Origin: Cellulosimicrobium sp. ES-005
GTDB taxonomy: Bacteria; Actinomycetota; Actinomycetes; Actinomycetales; Cellulomonadaceae
Length of the DNA: 64,000 nucleotides
Assembly (NCBI RefSeq): GCF_040448685.1
Contig: NZ_CP159290.1
Location: forward strand, 4,216,001 to 4,280,000
Direction: 5' to 3'
Below the pieces are notes generated by a model that did not search any database, was not told where the DNA came from, and was given only the letters and a program-made list of their open reading frames with translations. The position numbers and the translations under genes were made by a program. Every line of letters begins with the position of its first letter. Position 1 is the stretch's first letter. Shown piece by piece: positions 55,373-64,000 of the stretch.

Positions 55373-56509
55373 TCACCGACGAAGAGCCCGCTCGACGCGC
55401 CGCACGATCGTCGCCGGGTCGCCCAGGTCCGCCCAGACGACCCGGAGCACGACCCACCCCGCCTCCACGAGCGCGTCGTGCCGCGCCTTCTCCTGCTGCA
55501 GGCGCGACCGCGGGTCCCCGAAGTCGCCACCCGAGTACTTGACCGCGCCGTCGAACTCCACCGCGACCCGGTGCTCCGGCCAGCCGAGGTCCACCCACAG
55601 ACTCCCGCGCCACGTCGGGACCTCGAGCCCGGGCACGGGAGCCGGCAGCCCGGCGTCGTGCACGACCCACCGCACGACCGACTCCCCGGGCGACTCCGAC
55701 CGGGCGTCCGCGAGCCCGACGACGGCGCGTGCCCGGCGGACGCCGCGCCGCCCCGCGGCCTCCGCGAGCAGGGCGCCGAGCACCGCCGGGTCGGCCCCCG
55801 CGCGCAGCGCCGAGTCGGCGACGACCAGAGCCTGCGCTCCCGGCAGGGAGCGGGCGCAGTCCACGACCGTGCGCTCCAGCGTCGTGACCGGGAGACCTGC
55901 GACGAGGGTGCGGTCACGGACCGGGAGCGGGGTCCAGTGCCGGCGGAGCGCCGGCTCGCGGGTCTGCGCCGCCTTGGGCGGGCGGAGCTGGGTGACGTGG
56001 ACGACGTCGGCCAGCCGCCAGGTCCAGCAGCCGTGCAGCAGCGCGGCGCTCGTGTGGCTGAACCAGTACGCGCTCGACAGCCGCTCGGCGACGGCGCTGA
56101 CGCGACGCAGCACCAGCTCGCGGCGGAGCTGCGCGGGGCTCGCGTCGGCAGGGACCGGCGGGAGGTAGACGCCGCGCCGGACGCGGTCGAGGGTCCCGTC
56201 CCGGGTGCGGCGGGCGAGCTCCGTGCGCCGCTCCTCCGAGAAGCGGGTCGCCGTCGGCGGGACGGGGCGCTCGGTCCGGCGGTCGTCGTCGGGGCGCCGG
56301 GGCGCGGCGTCGGGAGAGGTGACGTCCGCACGCCCGTCCGACGACGTGCGGCCCGGTGGGGTGTCGCGGGCGGGCGGCTCCACGGGCGCGGCGTCGCGCG
56401 CCGGGGTGGCCCGGGGCAGGGTGTCGATCGGCGGGATGTCGTGCGGCATGGTGCCGAGCGTGGCCGACGCGGGCGGGACGCGGGGCGTCACGCCGTGGTC
56501 TGTGGACAA
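55373..56509 (-). CDS. AbiEi-like/DUF559 endonuclease-fold protein
   Basis: A two-part protein, up to 378 aa. A Pro/Arg/Asp-rich tail (~1-85) precedes an AbiEi-type winged-helix region (RTRDGTLDRVRRGVYLPP, FSHTSAALLHG). The C-terminal domain is DUF559, a Vsr/PD-(D/E)XK-like nuclease fold: LWVDLGWPEHRVAVEFDGAVKYSG with Asp and Glu-x-Asp, then KARHDALVEAGWVVLRVVWADL. Many actinobacteria have several such genes of unknown role; AbiEi is an antitoxin fold, but no toxin gene adjoins. The start (TTG 56509, GTG 56491 or ATG 56449) is uncertain. It is bracketed by 70-bp palindromes. Confidence 0.75.
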   Translation of the reverse strand: MSTDHGVTPRVPPASATLGTMPHDIPPIDTLPRATPARDAAPVEPPARDTPPGRTSSDGRADVTSPDAAPRRPDDDRRTERPVPPTATRFSEERRTELARRTRDGTLDRVRRGVYLPPVPADASPAQLRRELVLRRVSAVAERLSSAYWFSHTSAALLHGCWTWRLADVVHVTQLRPPKAAQTREPALRRHWTPLPVRDRTLVAGLPVTTLERTVVDCARSLPGAQALVVADSALRAGADPAVLGALLAEAAGRRGVRRARAVVGLADARSESPGESVVRWVVHDAGLPAPVPGLEVPTWRGSLWVDLGWPEHRVAVEFDGAVKYSGGDFGDPRSRLQQEKARHDALVEAGWVVLRVVWADLGDPATIVRRVERALRR

Positions 56510-56518
56510 CCGAACCCG

Positions 56519-56588
56519 CGAGATCGACCCCAGCGTCCGAGATCGACCCTCTGGAGGTCGATCTCGAGACGGCCGGGTCGATCTCGCG
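56519..56588. repeat. 70-bp nested palindrome, copy A3
   Basis: Begins CGAGATCGACCC and ends GGGTCGATCTCGCG. It ends five bases before the last codon of the ABC exporter gene and starts ten bases upstream of the DUF559 gene. The inner stem is GAGATCGACC/GGTCGATCTC with a CTCTGGA-type centre. It can terminate the exporter operon. Confidence 0.88.
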
Positions 56589-56593
56589 GGCGG

Positions 56594-58327
56594 CTACTCC
56601 TGCTGCCAGGAGTGCCAGAGACGGGCGTAGTCGCCGCCCGCCGCGACGAGCTCGTCGTGCGGGCCGATCTCGCTGATGCGGCCGTCGTCGACCACGGCGA
56701 CGCGGTCGGCGTCGTGCGCGGTGTGCAGGCGGTGCGCGATCGCGACGACGGTCCGGCCCGCGAGGACGGCGTCGAGCGAGCGTTCGAGGTGGCGGGCCGC
56801 GCGCGGGTCGAGGAGCGACGTCGCCTCGTCCAGCACGAGCGTGTGCGGGTCGAGGAGCACGAGCCGCGCGAGCGCGACCTGCTGCGCCTGCGCGGGGGTC
56901 AGCACGTGCCCGCCCGATCCGACGGTCGTCTCCAGGCCGTCGGGCAGGGACTCCGCCCAGCCGCGCGCGTCCACGGCGTCGAGCGCGTCGCGGAGCTCGG
57001 CGTCGCTCGCGTCGACCTTCGCGAGCCGCAGGTTGTCCGCCAGGGTCCCGACGAACACGTGGTGCTCCTGCGTGACGAGCGCGACCTGACGGCGCAGGTC
57101 CTCCAGCGGCAGGTCGACGAGGCGGACGCCGCCGGAGCGCACCGACCCGGCGGTGGGCGGGTGGATGCCCGCGAGCATGCGCCCGAGCGTCGACTTGCCC
57201 GCGCCGGACGGACCGACGACGGCGAGCCGCTCGCCCGGCTCGAGGTCCAGCGAGACGCCGTGCAGCACGGGGTGGCCCTCGCGGTACGCGTACTCGACGT
57301 CGCGCGCGACGAGCCGGTCGCCGTCGGGCACGTCGCCCGTCGCGGTGCGGTCGCCGGGGACCTGCGCGACGCCGACGATCCGGGCGTAGGACGCCGCGGC
57401 GACCTGGATCTCGTCGAGCCAGAAGATGAGGTTCCACACCGGCCCCGCGAGCTGGAACGCGTACGTGGTCACCGTGGCGACCGCGCCGAGCGTCGTCTGC
57501 CCCTGCGAGAGCAGCCACGCGCCCCACACGAGCGCCGCGACGGGCGCGATCGCGATCGCGAGGTCGATGCCGGGGAACAGCACGGTGCGCAGCCCGAGCG
57601 TGTACTTCTCCGACTCGTACGCCTCGGTGAGGTCGGCGCGCACGCGGGCCTGGCGCCGCTCGGTGAGCGAGAGCGCGTCGACCGTGCGCGCGCCCTCCAC
57701 GTTCTCCGTGATGGTGCCGTTGAGCGTCGCGTACGCGGCGGCCTCGCGCTGGTAGCCCGCCGACGCGCGCCGGAGGTACCAGCGCGAGACGACGACGAGC
57801 AGCGGGACCCCGACGAACAGCGCGATCGCGACCAGCGGCGCGACGACGACCGACGCCACGACCGTGAGCACGAGCGTCACGACGGCGACGAGGAGCTGCG
57901 GCACGCCGAAGCGCACCGCGTGCTGGATGCGGTCGACGTCGTTGGTCGTGCGGGCGACGAGGTCGCCCGTGCCCGCGCGCTCGACCGTCGAGAGGGGGAG
58001 CGAGGTCACCGTCTCGACGAGGTCCTCGCGCAGCTCGGCGAACACCGTCTCGCCGAACACCATGGACAGGCGCTGGGCGTACCGGCGGAGCACCGCCTGC
58101 GCGACGACGGCCCCCGCGCCGACGGCGACGACCGTCGTCACGTAGGACGACGTCGTGCCCTCGGTGACGGCGTCGACGAGCCGGCCGAGCAGCCAGGGCC
58201 CGACGAGCCCGGCGACGGCGGCGAGGGTGTGGAGCACGGCGATGAGCACGAACGTGCCGCGGTGGCGGGCGAAGAGCCGCCCGGCGGCGGCGCGGACGGC
58301 GGGGCCGTCGGCGACGGGGAGCTTCAC
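56594..58327 (-). CDS. ABC exporter subunit, ATP-hydrolysing half
   Basis: A 577-aa half-transporter: six membrane helices (~20-310) fused to an ATPase. Walker A is GPSGAGKST (~372-380), Q-loop VTQEHHV, Walker B TLVLDEATS and H-loop IAHRLHT are normal. The signature, usually LSGGQ, reads LTPAQ (~472). It overlaps its partner upstream by four bases (GTGA) with a strong aggagg site, so they form a heterodimer. Cargo unknown (drug or lipid exporters of this type are common). Confidence 0.92.
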   Translation of the reverse strand: MKLPVADGPAVRAAAGRLFARHRGTFVLIAVLHTLAAVAGLVGPWLLGRLVDAVTEGTTSSYVTTVVAVGAGAVVAQAVLRRYAQRLSMVFGETVFAELREDLVETVTSLPLSTVERAGTGDLVARTTNDVDRIQHAVRFGVPQLLVAVVTLVLTVVASVVVAPLVAIALFVGVPLLVVVSRWYLRRASAGYQREAAAYATLNGTITENVEGARTVDALSLTERRQARVRADLTEAYESEKYTLGLRTVLFPGIDLAIAIAPVAALVWGAWLLSQGQTTLGAVATVTTYAFQLAGPVWNLIFWLDEIQVAAASYARIVGVAQVPGDRTATGDVPDGDRLVARDVEYAYREGHPVLHGVSLDLEPGERLAVVGPSGAGKSTLGRMLAGIHPPTAGSVRSGGVRLVDLPLEDLRRQVALVTQEHHVFVGTLADNLRLAKVDASDAELRDALDAVDARGWAESLPDGLETTVGSGGHVLTPAQAQQVALARLVLLDPHTLVLDEATSLLDPRAARHLERSLDAVLAGRTVVAIAHRLHTAHDADRVAVVDDGRISEIGPHDELVAAGGDYARLWHSWQQE

Positions 58328-60120
58328 GACTCTCCTCCTTCGGGTGCGGTGTGGGCGAGCACGGGGGACTCGTCGAGCGAGCGCCCGACGACGCGCAGGT
58401 AGCGGGCCGCGTCGTCGTCCGGCGCGGTGCCGGACGCGTGGGCGCGGTCGACGAGGTCCCGGTGCGTGCCGCGCGCGGTGACGCGGCCGCCCTCGAGGAG
58501 CAGCACCTCGTCGACGTGCTCGAGCACGAGCGGCGAGGCGGTGACGACGAGCGTCGTGCGTCCGCGCCGGGCGTCGGCGAGGCGCGCGGCGATCCGTGCC
58601 TCCGTGTGGGCGTCGACGGCGCTCGTCGGCTCGACGAGCACGAGGACCTCGGGCTCCGTGAGCAGGGCGCGCGCGAGCGCGACGCGCTGGCGCTGCCCGC
58701 CCGACAGCGAGCGACCCTTCTCGGGCAGCTCGCCCGCGAGGCCGTCGGGGACGGAGTCGAGCACGTCGTGGGCGTCGGCGACGGTGACGGCGGCGAGAAC
58801 GTCGGCCTCGGTCGCGGCACCCCGCGGGTCGAGCTCGTCGCGCAGCGCGCCCGAGAAGAGCTGGGGCGTCGCCTCGGCGACGACGACCCGGCGCCGGAGC
58901 GCGTGCTTGTCCAGGTCGGCGAGGAGCGTCCCGCCGAGCCGCACGGGCGTCGCGGCCTCCGCGGCGTCGTCGAACCGGCCCAGGCGTGTCGCCACGGCCG
59001 CCGACGCGTCGGGGTCCGCGGACACGAGCGCGACCACGCGGCCCGGCTCGAGGACCAGGCCGCTCGTCTCGTCGACGAGGGGGCTGCCCTCGGGCGGCAT
59101 GGGCGCGGTGGCCGGCGTCGCGCCTGCGGCGGGCTCGACCGCGAGGACGCGCACGATCTTGCGCGACGCGACGTGGGCGCGCGTCGCGATGTTGAGCATC
59201 TGCGTCGCGACCTGCAGCGGCCAGCCGAGGAACGCCGCGTACCCGTAGAACGCGACGAGCTGCCCGGGCGTGATGTCGCCGCGCAGGGCCGCCGTCGCGC
59301 CCAGGTAGACGACGAGCACGACGAGGAGGCCCGGCAGGAGCACCTGCAGGGCGTCGAGCGTGGCCTGCGTGTGCGCGACCTTGACCCCCGCCTCGCGCAC
59401 CTTCTGCGACTGGCGCGCGTAGCGGCCGACGAACACGCCCTCGCCGCCGATGCCGCGCAGGATCCGCAGGCCGGAGACGGTGTCGGCGCCGAGCGTCGTG
59501 AGCCGGCCCTGCGCCTCGCGCTGCGCGGCCTGGCGCTGCTGGAGCGGCTTGACGAGCAGCGCGAGCACCGCCGCCACGACCGGCAGGCCCAGCACGACGA
59601 CGAGCCCGAGCTGGAGCGACGTCGAGAGCATGATGACCGCCACCACGACGTACGCGCCGAGCGCGCCGAGGAACTGGCCCATCATCGAGAAGAGCTGGCC
59701 GACGCGCATGGCGTCGCTCGCCACGGTCGACACGACCTCGCCCGTGGGCAGCTCCTCCGTGATCGCGTCGCCGGAGCGCGCGGTGACGTCGCCCACGAGC
59801 TGGGACGTCGTGAGCGCGGAGCGCAGCCAGTTCGCGATGTCGAACCGGTGCTGCGTGACCCCGGTGACGACGATCCCGAGGCCGAGCGCGAGCAGGAGGC
59901 CCGCCCAGCGCCACAGCTCCGGCCCGAACCCCTCCGCGAGCCCCTCGTCGAGCGCGCGGCCGAGCATGTACGGCTGGAACGCCTGGCACGCGAAGTTGGC
60001 CAGGCCGAGCAGCACGGAGACGGTGAGCACGGTCCACTGACGACGGGCCAGCCAGAGCAGGTAGCGCGTCGGTCCGCGCAGGTCGGGGGTCCCCGGGTCG
60101 GGGAGGGGGAGGGGTCGCAC
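58324..60120 (-). CDS. ABC exporter subunit, degenerate-site half
   Basis: A 598-aa half-transporter whose transmembrane part is normal (~25-310), with the exporter features IVVTGVTQHRF and GAYVVVAVIMLSTS. Its ATPase lost Walker A (ALVSADPDASAAVATRL, no GKST, ~365-380) and has Walker B VLVLVEPTS (Asp to Val) and no H-loop His (TASPL). Its signature SLSGGQRQRVALAR (~470) is intact. So it supplies the LSGGQ for the partner's good ATP site. GTG start, with TAGGGT eight bases upstream. Confidence 0.92.
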   Translation of the reverse strand: MRPLPLPDPGTPDLRGPTRYLLWLARRQWTVLTVSVLLGLANFACQAFQPYMLGRALDEGLAEGFGPELWRWAGLLLALGLGIVVTGVTQHRFDIANWLRSALTTSQLVGDVTARSGDAITEELPTGEVVSTVASDAMRVGQLFSMMGQFLGALGAYVVVAVIMLSTSLQLGLVVVLGLPVVAAVLALLVKPLQQRQAAQREAQGRLTTLGADTVSGLRILRGIGGEGVFVGRYARQSQKVREAGVKVAHTQATLDALQVLLPGLLVVLVVYLGATAALRGDITPGQLVAFYGYAAFLGWPLQVATQMLNIATRAHVASRKIVRVLAVEPAAGATPATAPMPPEGSPLVDETSGLVLEPGRVVALVSADPDASAAVATRLGRFDDAAEAATPVRLGGTLLADLDKHALRRRVVVAEATPQLFSGALRDELDPRGAATEADVLAAVTVADAHDVLDSVPDGLAGELPEKGRSLSGGQRQRVALARALLTEPEVLVLVEPTSAVDAHTEARIAARLADARRGRTTLVVTASPLVLEHVDEVLLLEGGRVTARGTHRDLVDRAHASGTAPDDDAARYLRVVGRSLDESPVLAHTAPEGGES

Positions 60121-60128
60121 GGTGTTCT

Positions 60129-60134
60129 ACCCTA
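60129..60134 (-). promoter_or_regulatory. -10 element of the ABC exporter operon
   Basis: TAGGGT on the minus strand, eight bases from the GTG at 60120. Confidence 0.4.
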
Positions 60135-60243
60135 GGTTCGGCGTCCGACACGCGGCGACGCATTAACGGCGGCGACCGCGTCACACGCCACCGCGGCGGC
60201 ACGGACCGCCGCGGCCGTCTCGCCCGGAACGAGGACCCCTCCC

Positions 60244-60684
60244 ATGACCACGCAGGACCCGGCCACCCCCACCGACACGCCCGCCCCCGCCGGCGCGGCG
60301 ACGCCCAGCACGGAGGCCGCCCGCACCGCGATCCGCAAGGCGCGCGGCGCGCTCGCCCGCTACCGGGTCCTCGCGATCATCACCGGTGTGATGCTCCTCG
60401 TCCTGTGCGTCGAGATGCTCGTCAAGTACGGGGTCGGCCAGCTCGTCGACGTCGACGGGGTCATGCGGTACGTCTCGTGGATCCCCTTCGCCCACGGCTG
60501 GATCTACGTCGTCTACCTCGTGACGGTCCTCGACCTGTGGACCAAGATGCGGTGGGGCTGGGGCCGCCTCGCGGCCATGGTCTTCGCGGGCGTCGTGCCG
60601 GTCATGTCGTTCATCCTCGAGAAGAAGGTGCACGCCGAGGCCGAGGCCAAGCTCGCCGTCCTGGAGGAGCAGTACGCGTCATGA
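60244..60684 (+). CDS. DUF3817 membrane protein
   Basis: A 146-aa actinobacterial membrane protein. After a Pro/Thr/Ala-rich N-terminal ~25 residues come three helices: YRVLAIITGVMLLVLCVEMLV (partly shown), WIPFAHGWIYVVYLVTVLDLW and LAAMVFAGVVPVMSFILEKK. The HGWIYVVYL motif and the Arg/Lys-rich loop KMRWGWGR fit DUF3817. Role unknown. It overlaps moeZ by four bases (ATGA), and is oddly its operon partner. Confidence 0.88.
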   Translation: MTTQDPATPTDTPAPAGAATPSTEAARTAIRKARGALARYRVLAIITGVMLLVLCVEMLVKYGVGQLVDVDGVMRYVSWIPFAHGWIYVVYLVTVLDLWTKMRWGWGRLAAMVFAGVVPVMSFILEKKVHAEAEAKLAVLEEQYAS

Positions 60685-61946
60685 CGACGCCGCTCGCGCC
60701 CCTCGTCGCACCCGGCCCCGAGCTGACCACCGCGGAGCTCGAGCGGTACGCGCGCCACCTCGCGCTGCCCGGCGTCGGCCCCGAGGGGCAGCGCCGTCTC
60801 GCCGCCGCGCGCGTGCTCGTCGTCGGCGCGGGCGGCCTCGGCAGCCCCGCCCTGCTCTACCTGGCCGCCGCGGGCGTGGGCACGATCGGCATCGTCGACG
60901 ACGACGTCGTCGACACCTCCAACCTCCAGCGGCAGGTCATCCACGGCGGTCCTGACGTCGGGCGCCGCAAGGTCGACTCCGCGCACGACGCCATCGCCGA
61001 CGTCAACCCGCACGTGCGCGTCGTCGAGCACGCGGTCCGCCTCGACGTGGACACCGCGCTCGACGTGCTGCGCGGCTACGACGTCGTGCTCGACGGCGCC
61101 GACAACTTCCCCACGCGCTACCTCGTCTCCGACGCGGCCGAGGTGCTCGGCCTGCCCGTGGTCTGGGGCTCGATCTACCGCTTCCAGGGGCAGGTCAGCG
61201 TCTTCTGGGGCGCGCCCCGGTTCGCCCTGCCCGACGATGTCCCGCGCCCGGGCGGCGCGGCTCCCGACGGCCCGGGGGACGGCGAGGCGCGCGGGGTCAC
61301 CTACCGCGACGTGTTCCCCGTCCCGCCCCCGCCCGGTGCCGCGCCCGACTGCGCGACCGGCGGCGTGTTCGGCGCGATGTGCGGGACCGTCGGCTCCGTC
61401 ATGGCGACCGAGGCGATCAAGCTCGTCACCGGCGCCGGCACGACGCTGCTCGGCCGCCTCGCCGTCTACGACGCGCTCGACCTCTCGTGGCGCCAGCTCA
61501 CCGTGCGCGCCGACCCGACCCGCGACCCCGTCACCGCGCTCCTGCCGGGCGACGACGCCTACGCCGCGTTCTGCGGACTGGCCCCGGCGACGTCGGTCGC
61601 GCGGCCGGTCACGGGGGAGCGCGACGTCACCGCGCGCGACGCGGCGGCCCTGCTGGGCGACGACGGCACGGCCCCGTACCTGCTCGACGTGCGCGAGGAC
61701 TGGGAGGCGCAGGTGCGTCCCCTGCCCGGGTCGACCCTCGTGCCGAGCGGCACGTTCCTCACGGGCGACCCCGCCGCGGCGCTCGCGGACCTCCCGACGG
61801 ACCGACCCGTGCTCGTCCTGTGCGCGGTCGGCGGCCGCTCGGCCCGCGTCGCCGACGTCGCGCGCGCCGCCGGGATCGACGCCCGCTCGGTCGTCGGCGG
61901 CGTCCCCGCCCTCCTCGACGCCCTGGAAACGACCCCGGCCACCTAG
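60681..61946 (+). CDS. moeZ: MoeZ/ThiF-type sulfur-carrier adenylyltransferase with rhodanese domain
   Basis: It adenylates the C-terminus of a ThiS/MoaD-type sulfur carrier and passes sulfur from its own rhodanese domain. The 421-aa protein has the E1-like ATP motif VLVVGAGGLGSPALLYLAAAG (~42-62), the LQRQVIHG motif, GADNFPTRYLVSD, and CATGGVFGAMCGTVGSVMATEAIKL (in parts). The rhodanese (~315-415) has Cys in LVLCAVGGRSARV. It points at the thi genes, so ThiS is the natural partner; MoaD-like carriers are possible too. Confidence 0.92.
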   Translation: MTTPLAPLVAPGPELTTAELERYARHLALPGVGPEGQRRLAAARVLVVGAGGLGSPALLYLAAAGVGTIGIVDDDVVDTSNLQRQVIHGGPDVGRRKVDSAHDAIADVNPHVRVVEHAVRLDVDTALDVLRGYDVVLDGADNFPTRYLVSDAAEVLGLPVVWGSIYRFQGQVSVFWGAPRFALPDDVPRPGGAAPDGPGDGEARGVTYRDVFPVPPPPGAAPDCATGGVFGAMCGTVGSVMATEAIKLVTGAGTTLLGRLAVYDALDLSWRQLTVRADPTRDPVTALLPGDDAYAAFCGLAPATSVARPVTGERDVTARDAAALLGDDGTAPYLLDVREDWEAQVRPLPGSTLVPSGTFLTGDPAAALADLPTDRPVLVLCAVGGRSARVADVARAAGIDARSVVGGVPALLDALETTPAT

Positions 61947-61956
61947 TCCGCCCCCG

Positions 61957-62022
61957 CCGAGCAGGTGGACGTCGCGGGTCCTGGTCGGCTGACGAGCCAG
62001 GACGGCCTGATCCGCTGGCGGG
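61957..62022. repeat. CAGGTGGTCCTG hairpin element, copy B3 (degenerate)
   Basis: Starts CCGAGCAGGTGG like copy B1 but has about ten extra bases before GGTCCTGG. That segment pairs with CCAGGAC at 61997-62003, and CCTG and CTGGCGG follow. It lies between converging moeZ and thiG. Confidence 0.65.
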
Positions 62023-62029
62023 ACCGGCG

Positions 62030-62881
<852 letters not shown>

Positions 62882-63115
62882 TCAGCCGCCCTGGACGGCG
62901 GTCACGATCTCGATGCGGTCACCCGGCGCGACGACGGTCGTCGCCCACGAGCCGCGCGGCACGACGGCGTCGTCCACCGCGACGGCGACGCCCTGCGGCG
63001 TCCCGTCGGCGACGTACGCGGGCACGAGCGCCGCGACGAGCTGCTCGAGGTGCACGGGGGCGTCGAGCGGGTACGGCTCGCCGTTGACGAGCGCGGTCGG
63101 AGCAGGTCGGGTCAC
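62882..63115 (-). CDS. thiS: Sulfur carrier protein ThiS
   Basis: ThiS carries sulfur as a C-terminal thiocarboxylate for thiazole synthesis. The 77-aa product ends VTAVQGG with the required Gly-Gly, after the ubiquitin-like strand pattern [19 protein letters not shown] and GDRIEIV. GTG start at 63115, six bases after the thiO stop; the frame upstream is inside thiO. It is somewhat longer than E. coli ThiS (66 aa). Confidence 0.92.
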   Translation of the reverse strand: MTRPAPTALVNGEPYPLDAPVHLEQLVAALVPAYVADGTPQGVAVAVDDAVVPRGSWATTVVAPGDRIEIVTAVQGG

Positions 63116-63120
63116 GGAGA

Positions 63121-64000
63121 TCACCTCGGTGTCGTCAGGGAGAACGCGGCGGACCGGACGGTGCCGAACCCGGGGTCGCTCCCCAGGTCGGGCCCGCCGT
63201 GGGGAGCGATCCCGGGTTCGGCGAAGCGGTCGGTGCGGGTGGGGGCGAGGGCGGCCGCGACGGTGGGCGAGAGCGCGGCACCCGTGAGCCCGGCCATCAC
63301 CGCGTCGGCGGTGAGCGGCGCGAGCAGGATGCCGTTGCGGCCGTGCCCCGTCGCGAGGTGCAGCCCCGGGACGCCGGTCGGACCGACGAGCGGGAGGTTG
63401 TCCGGGGTCGCGGGGCGCGCCCGGGGCGTCACGTCGACGAGCGCGGCCTCGTCGATCCCGGGCAGCAGGGCGCGCGCGTCGCGCAGCAGGGCGAAGACGC
63501 CGCCCGCGGTCGCGCGGCGGTCGTCGGGGTTCTCCTCGGTGGTCGCGCCGACGACGACCTCCCGGTGACCCGCGACGCCGCGACCCTGCCCGTCCGGGAC
63601 CGGGTCGCGCGGCACGACGTACACGGGTCGCCCCTGCACGACCCCGCGCACCACGTGCTCCAGCGCGAGGTCCGGCCCGGCGTCGAGCCTCAACGTCTGC
63701 CCCTTGACCGGCCGGGTCGGCACGACGACGCCCGGCACGTCCGCGAGGAGCGCTCCGGACTCCCATCCCGCCGCGACGACGACCGCGCCCGCCGCGTGGA
63801 GCCGGCCCGCGTCGTCGTGCACGCCCACGACCCGCCCGGCCCGGCCGAGCGCGAGCCGCGTCGCGGACGCCCGCACGACGACGGCGCCTGCCGCGGATCC
63901 GGTGCCCGACCCCGCGAGCGTCCCCGGCCCGGAGCCCGCTCCGGTGCCGCCACCGACCAGGCCGTGCAGCCCGCCGAGCAGGGCGGCGTGCACCGCGCGC
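63121..64000 (-). CDS. thiO: Glycine oxidase ThiO (partial, 5' end beyond window)
   Basis: ThiO oxidises glycine to iminoglycine for ThiG, using FAD. Only the C-terminal ~293 residues are in the window: [35 protein letters not shown] (in parts), [34 protein letters not shown] and [23 protein letters not shown], typical of D-amino-acid-oxidase-fold ThiO. An internal Gly/Ser/Ala-rich stretch (63885-63960) is unusual. It begins past base 64000, where a TPP riboswitch, if any, would be. Confidence 0.9.
   Translation of the reverse strand, partial: RAVHAALLGGLHGLVGGGTGAGSGPGTLAGSGTGSAAGAVVVRASATRLALGRAGRVVGVHDDAGRLHAAGAVVVAAGWESGALLADVPGVVVPTRPVKGQTLRLDAGPDLALEHVVRGVVQGRPVYVVPRDPVPDGQGRGVAGHREVVVGATTEENPDDRRATAGGVFALLRDARALLPGIDEAALVDVTPRARPATPDNLPLVGPTGVPGLHLATGHGRNGILLAPLTADAVMAGLTGAALSPTVAAALAPTRTDRFAEPGIAPHGGPDLGSDPGFGTVRSAAFSLTTPR

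Noticed and set aside
55265-56588. The two 70-bp palindromes as inverted repeats of an insertion sequence
   Set aside because: Each is itself a palindrome, a third copy stands alone at 760, there is no transposase, and no target duplication is visible. Kept as a palindrome-bracketed gene instead.
63121-64000. TPP riboswitch for the thi genes
   Set aside because: The 5' end of thiO, where it would lie, is outside the window; none is seen inside.

Overview
The window is chromosomal DNA of a very GC-rich actinobacterium. The signs are near-exclusive G/C third positions, frequent GTG starts, a WhiB-family iron-sulfur regulator, an F420-type LLM oxidoreductase, DUF3817, DUF5709 and GuaB3 genes, polyphosphate-glucokinase-like ROK and HrpB. 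Gene content and order (rplQ-truA, rplM-rpsI-glmM, coaA-glmS-acpS-nnr-alr-tsaEB-rimI-tsaD-groES-whiB-guaB) fit Micrococcales, probably the Cellulomonadaceae/Promicromonosporaceae group; this is inferred from gene content, not from a search. Coding density is high. No rRNA, tRNA, CRISPR array, insertion sequence or prophage was found.

Layout. 0-8.6 kb: end of the alpha ribosomal operon (rplQ), a hydrolase, a ROK kinase, truA, DUF5709 and DUF937 proteins, an ABC-F ATPase, trhO, then rplM-rpsI with their own promoter and leader. 8.6-18.3 kb: glmM-def-hrpB, a DedA membrane protein, coaA, a DUF72 protein and glmS; glmM and glmS are two steps of UDP-GlcNAc synthesis. 18.4-30 kb: acpS, an LLM oxidoreductase, nnr (NAD(P)H repair), a pseudouridine synthase, alr, and the t6A-modification set tsaE, tsaB, rimI, tsaD with a sulfurtransferase and a RutE-like reductase in between, then a membrane protein with an HELSH motif. 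30-43 kb: a carboxylate-amine ligase and methyltransferase pair, CIRCE-controlled groES without groEL, whiB divergent from a MerR regulator, guaB, a Tat-exported flavin amine oxidase divergent from an exported RidA, an HTH-MurA fusion, a DEDDh exonuclease and guaB3. 43-54 kb: two GNATs, gabD2, a SanA/YdcF protein, a DUF4031-HD fusion, and the tightly overlapping operon xfp-pta-ackA, which would turn sugar phosphates into acetyl phosphate, acetate, ATP and acetyl-CoA. 54-64 kb: a SURF1 protein, an AbiEi/DUF559 protein, an asymmetric ABC exporter pair, DUF3817-moeZ, and the thiazole genes thiO-thiS-thiG, with thiO cut by the window end.

Two signals lie outside ordinary gene annotation. First, two families of intergenic palindromes recur: a 70-bp nested palindrome (three copies, all exactly 70 bp, two of them bracketing the AbiEi/DUF559 gene) and a hairpin of about 56-66 bp built on CAGGTGGTCCTG (three copies). 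Second, about twenty genes have a TANNNT-like hexamer 6-8 bases before the start codon. This is the arrangement of leaderless mRNAs, and I used it to choose several starts.
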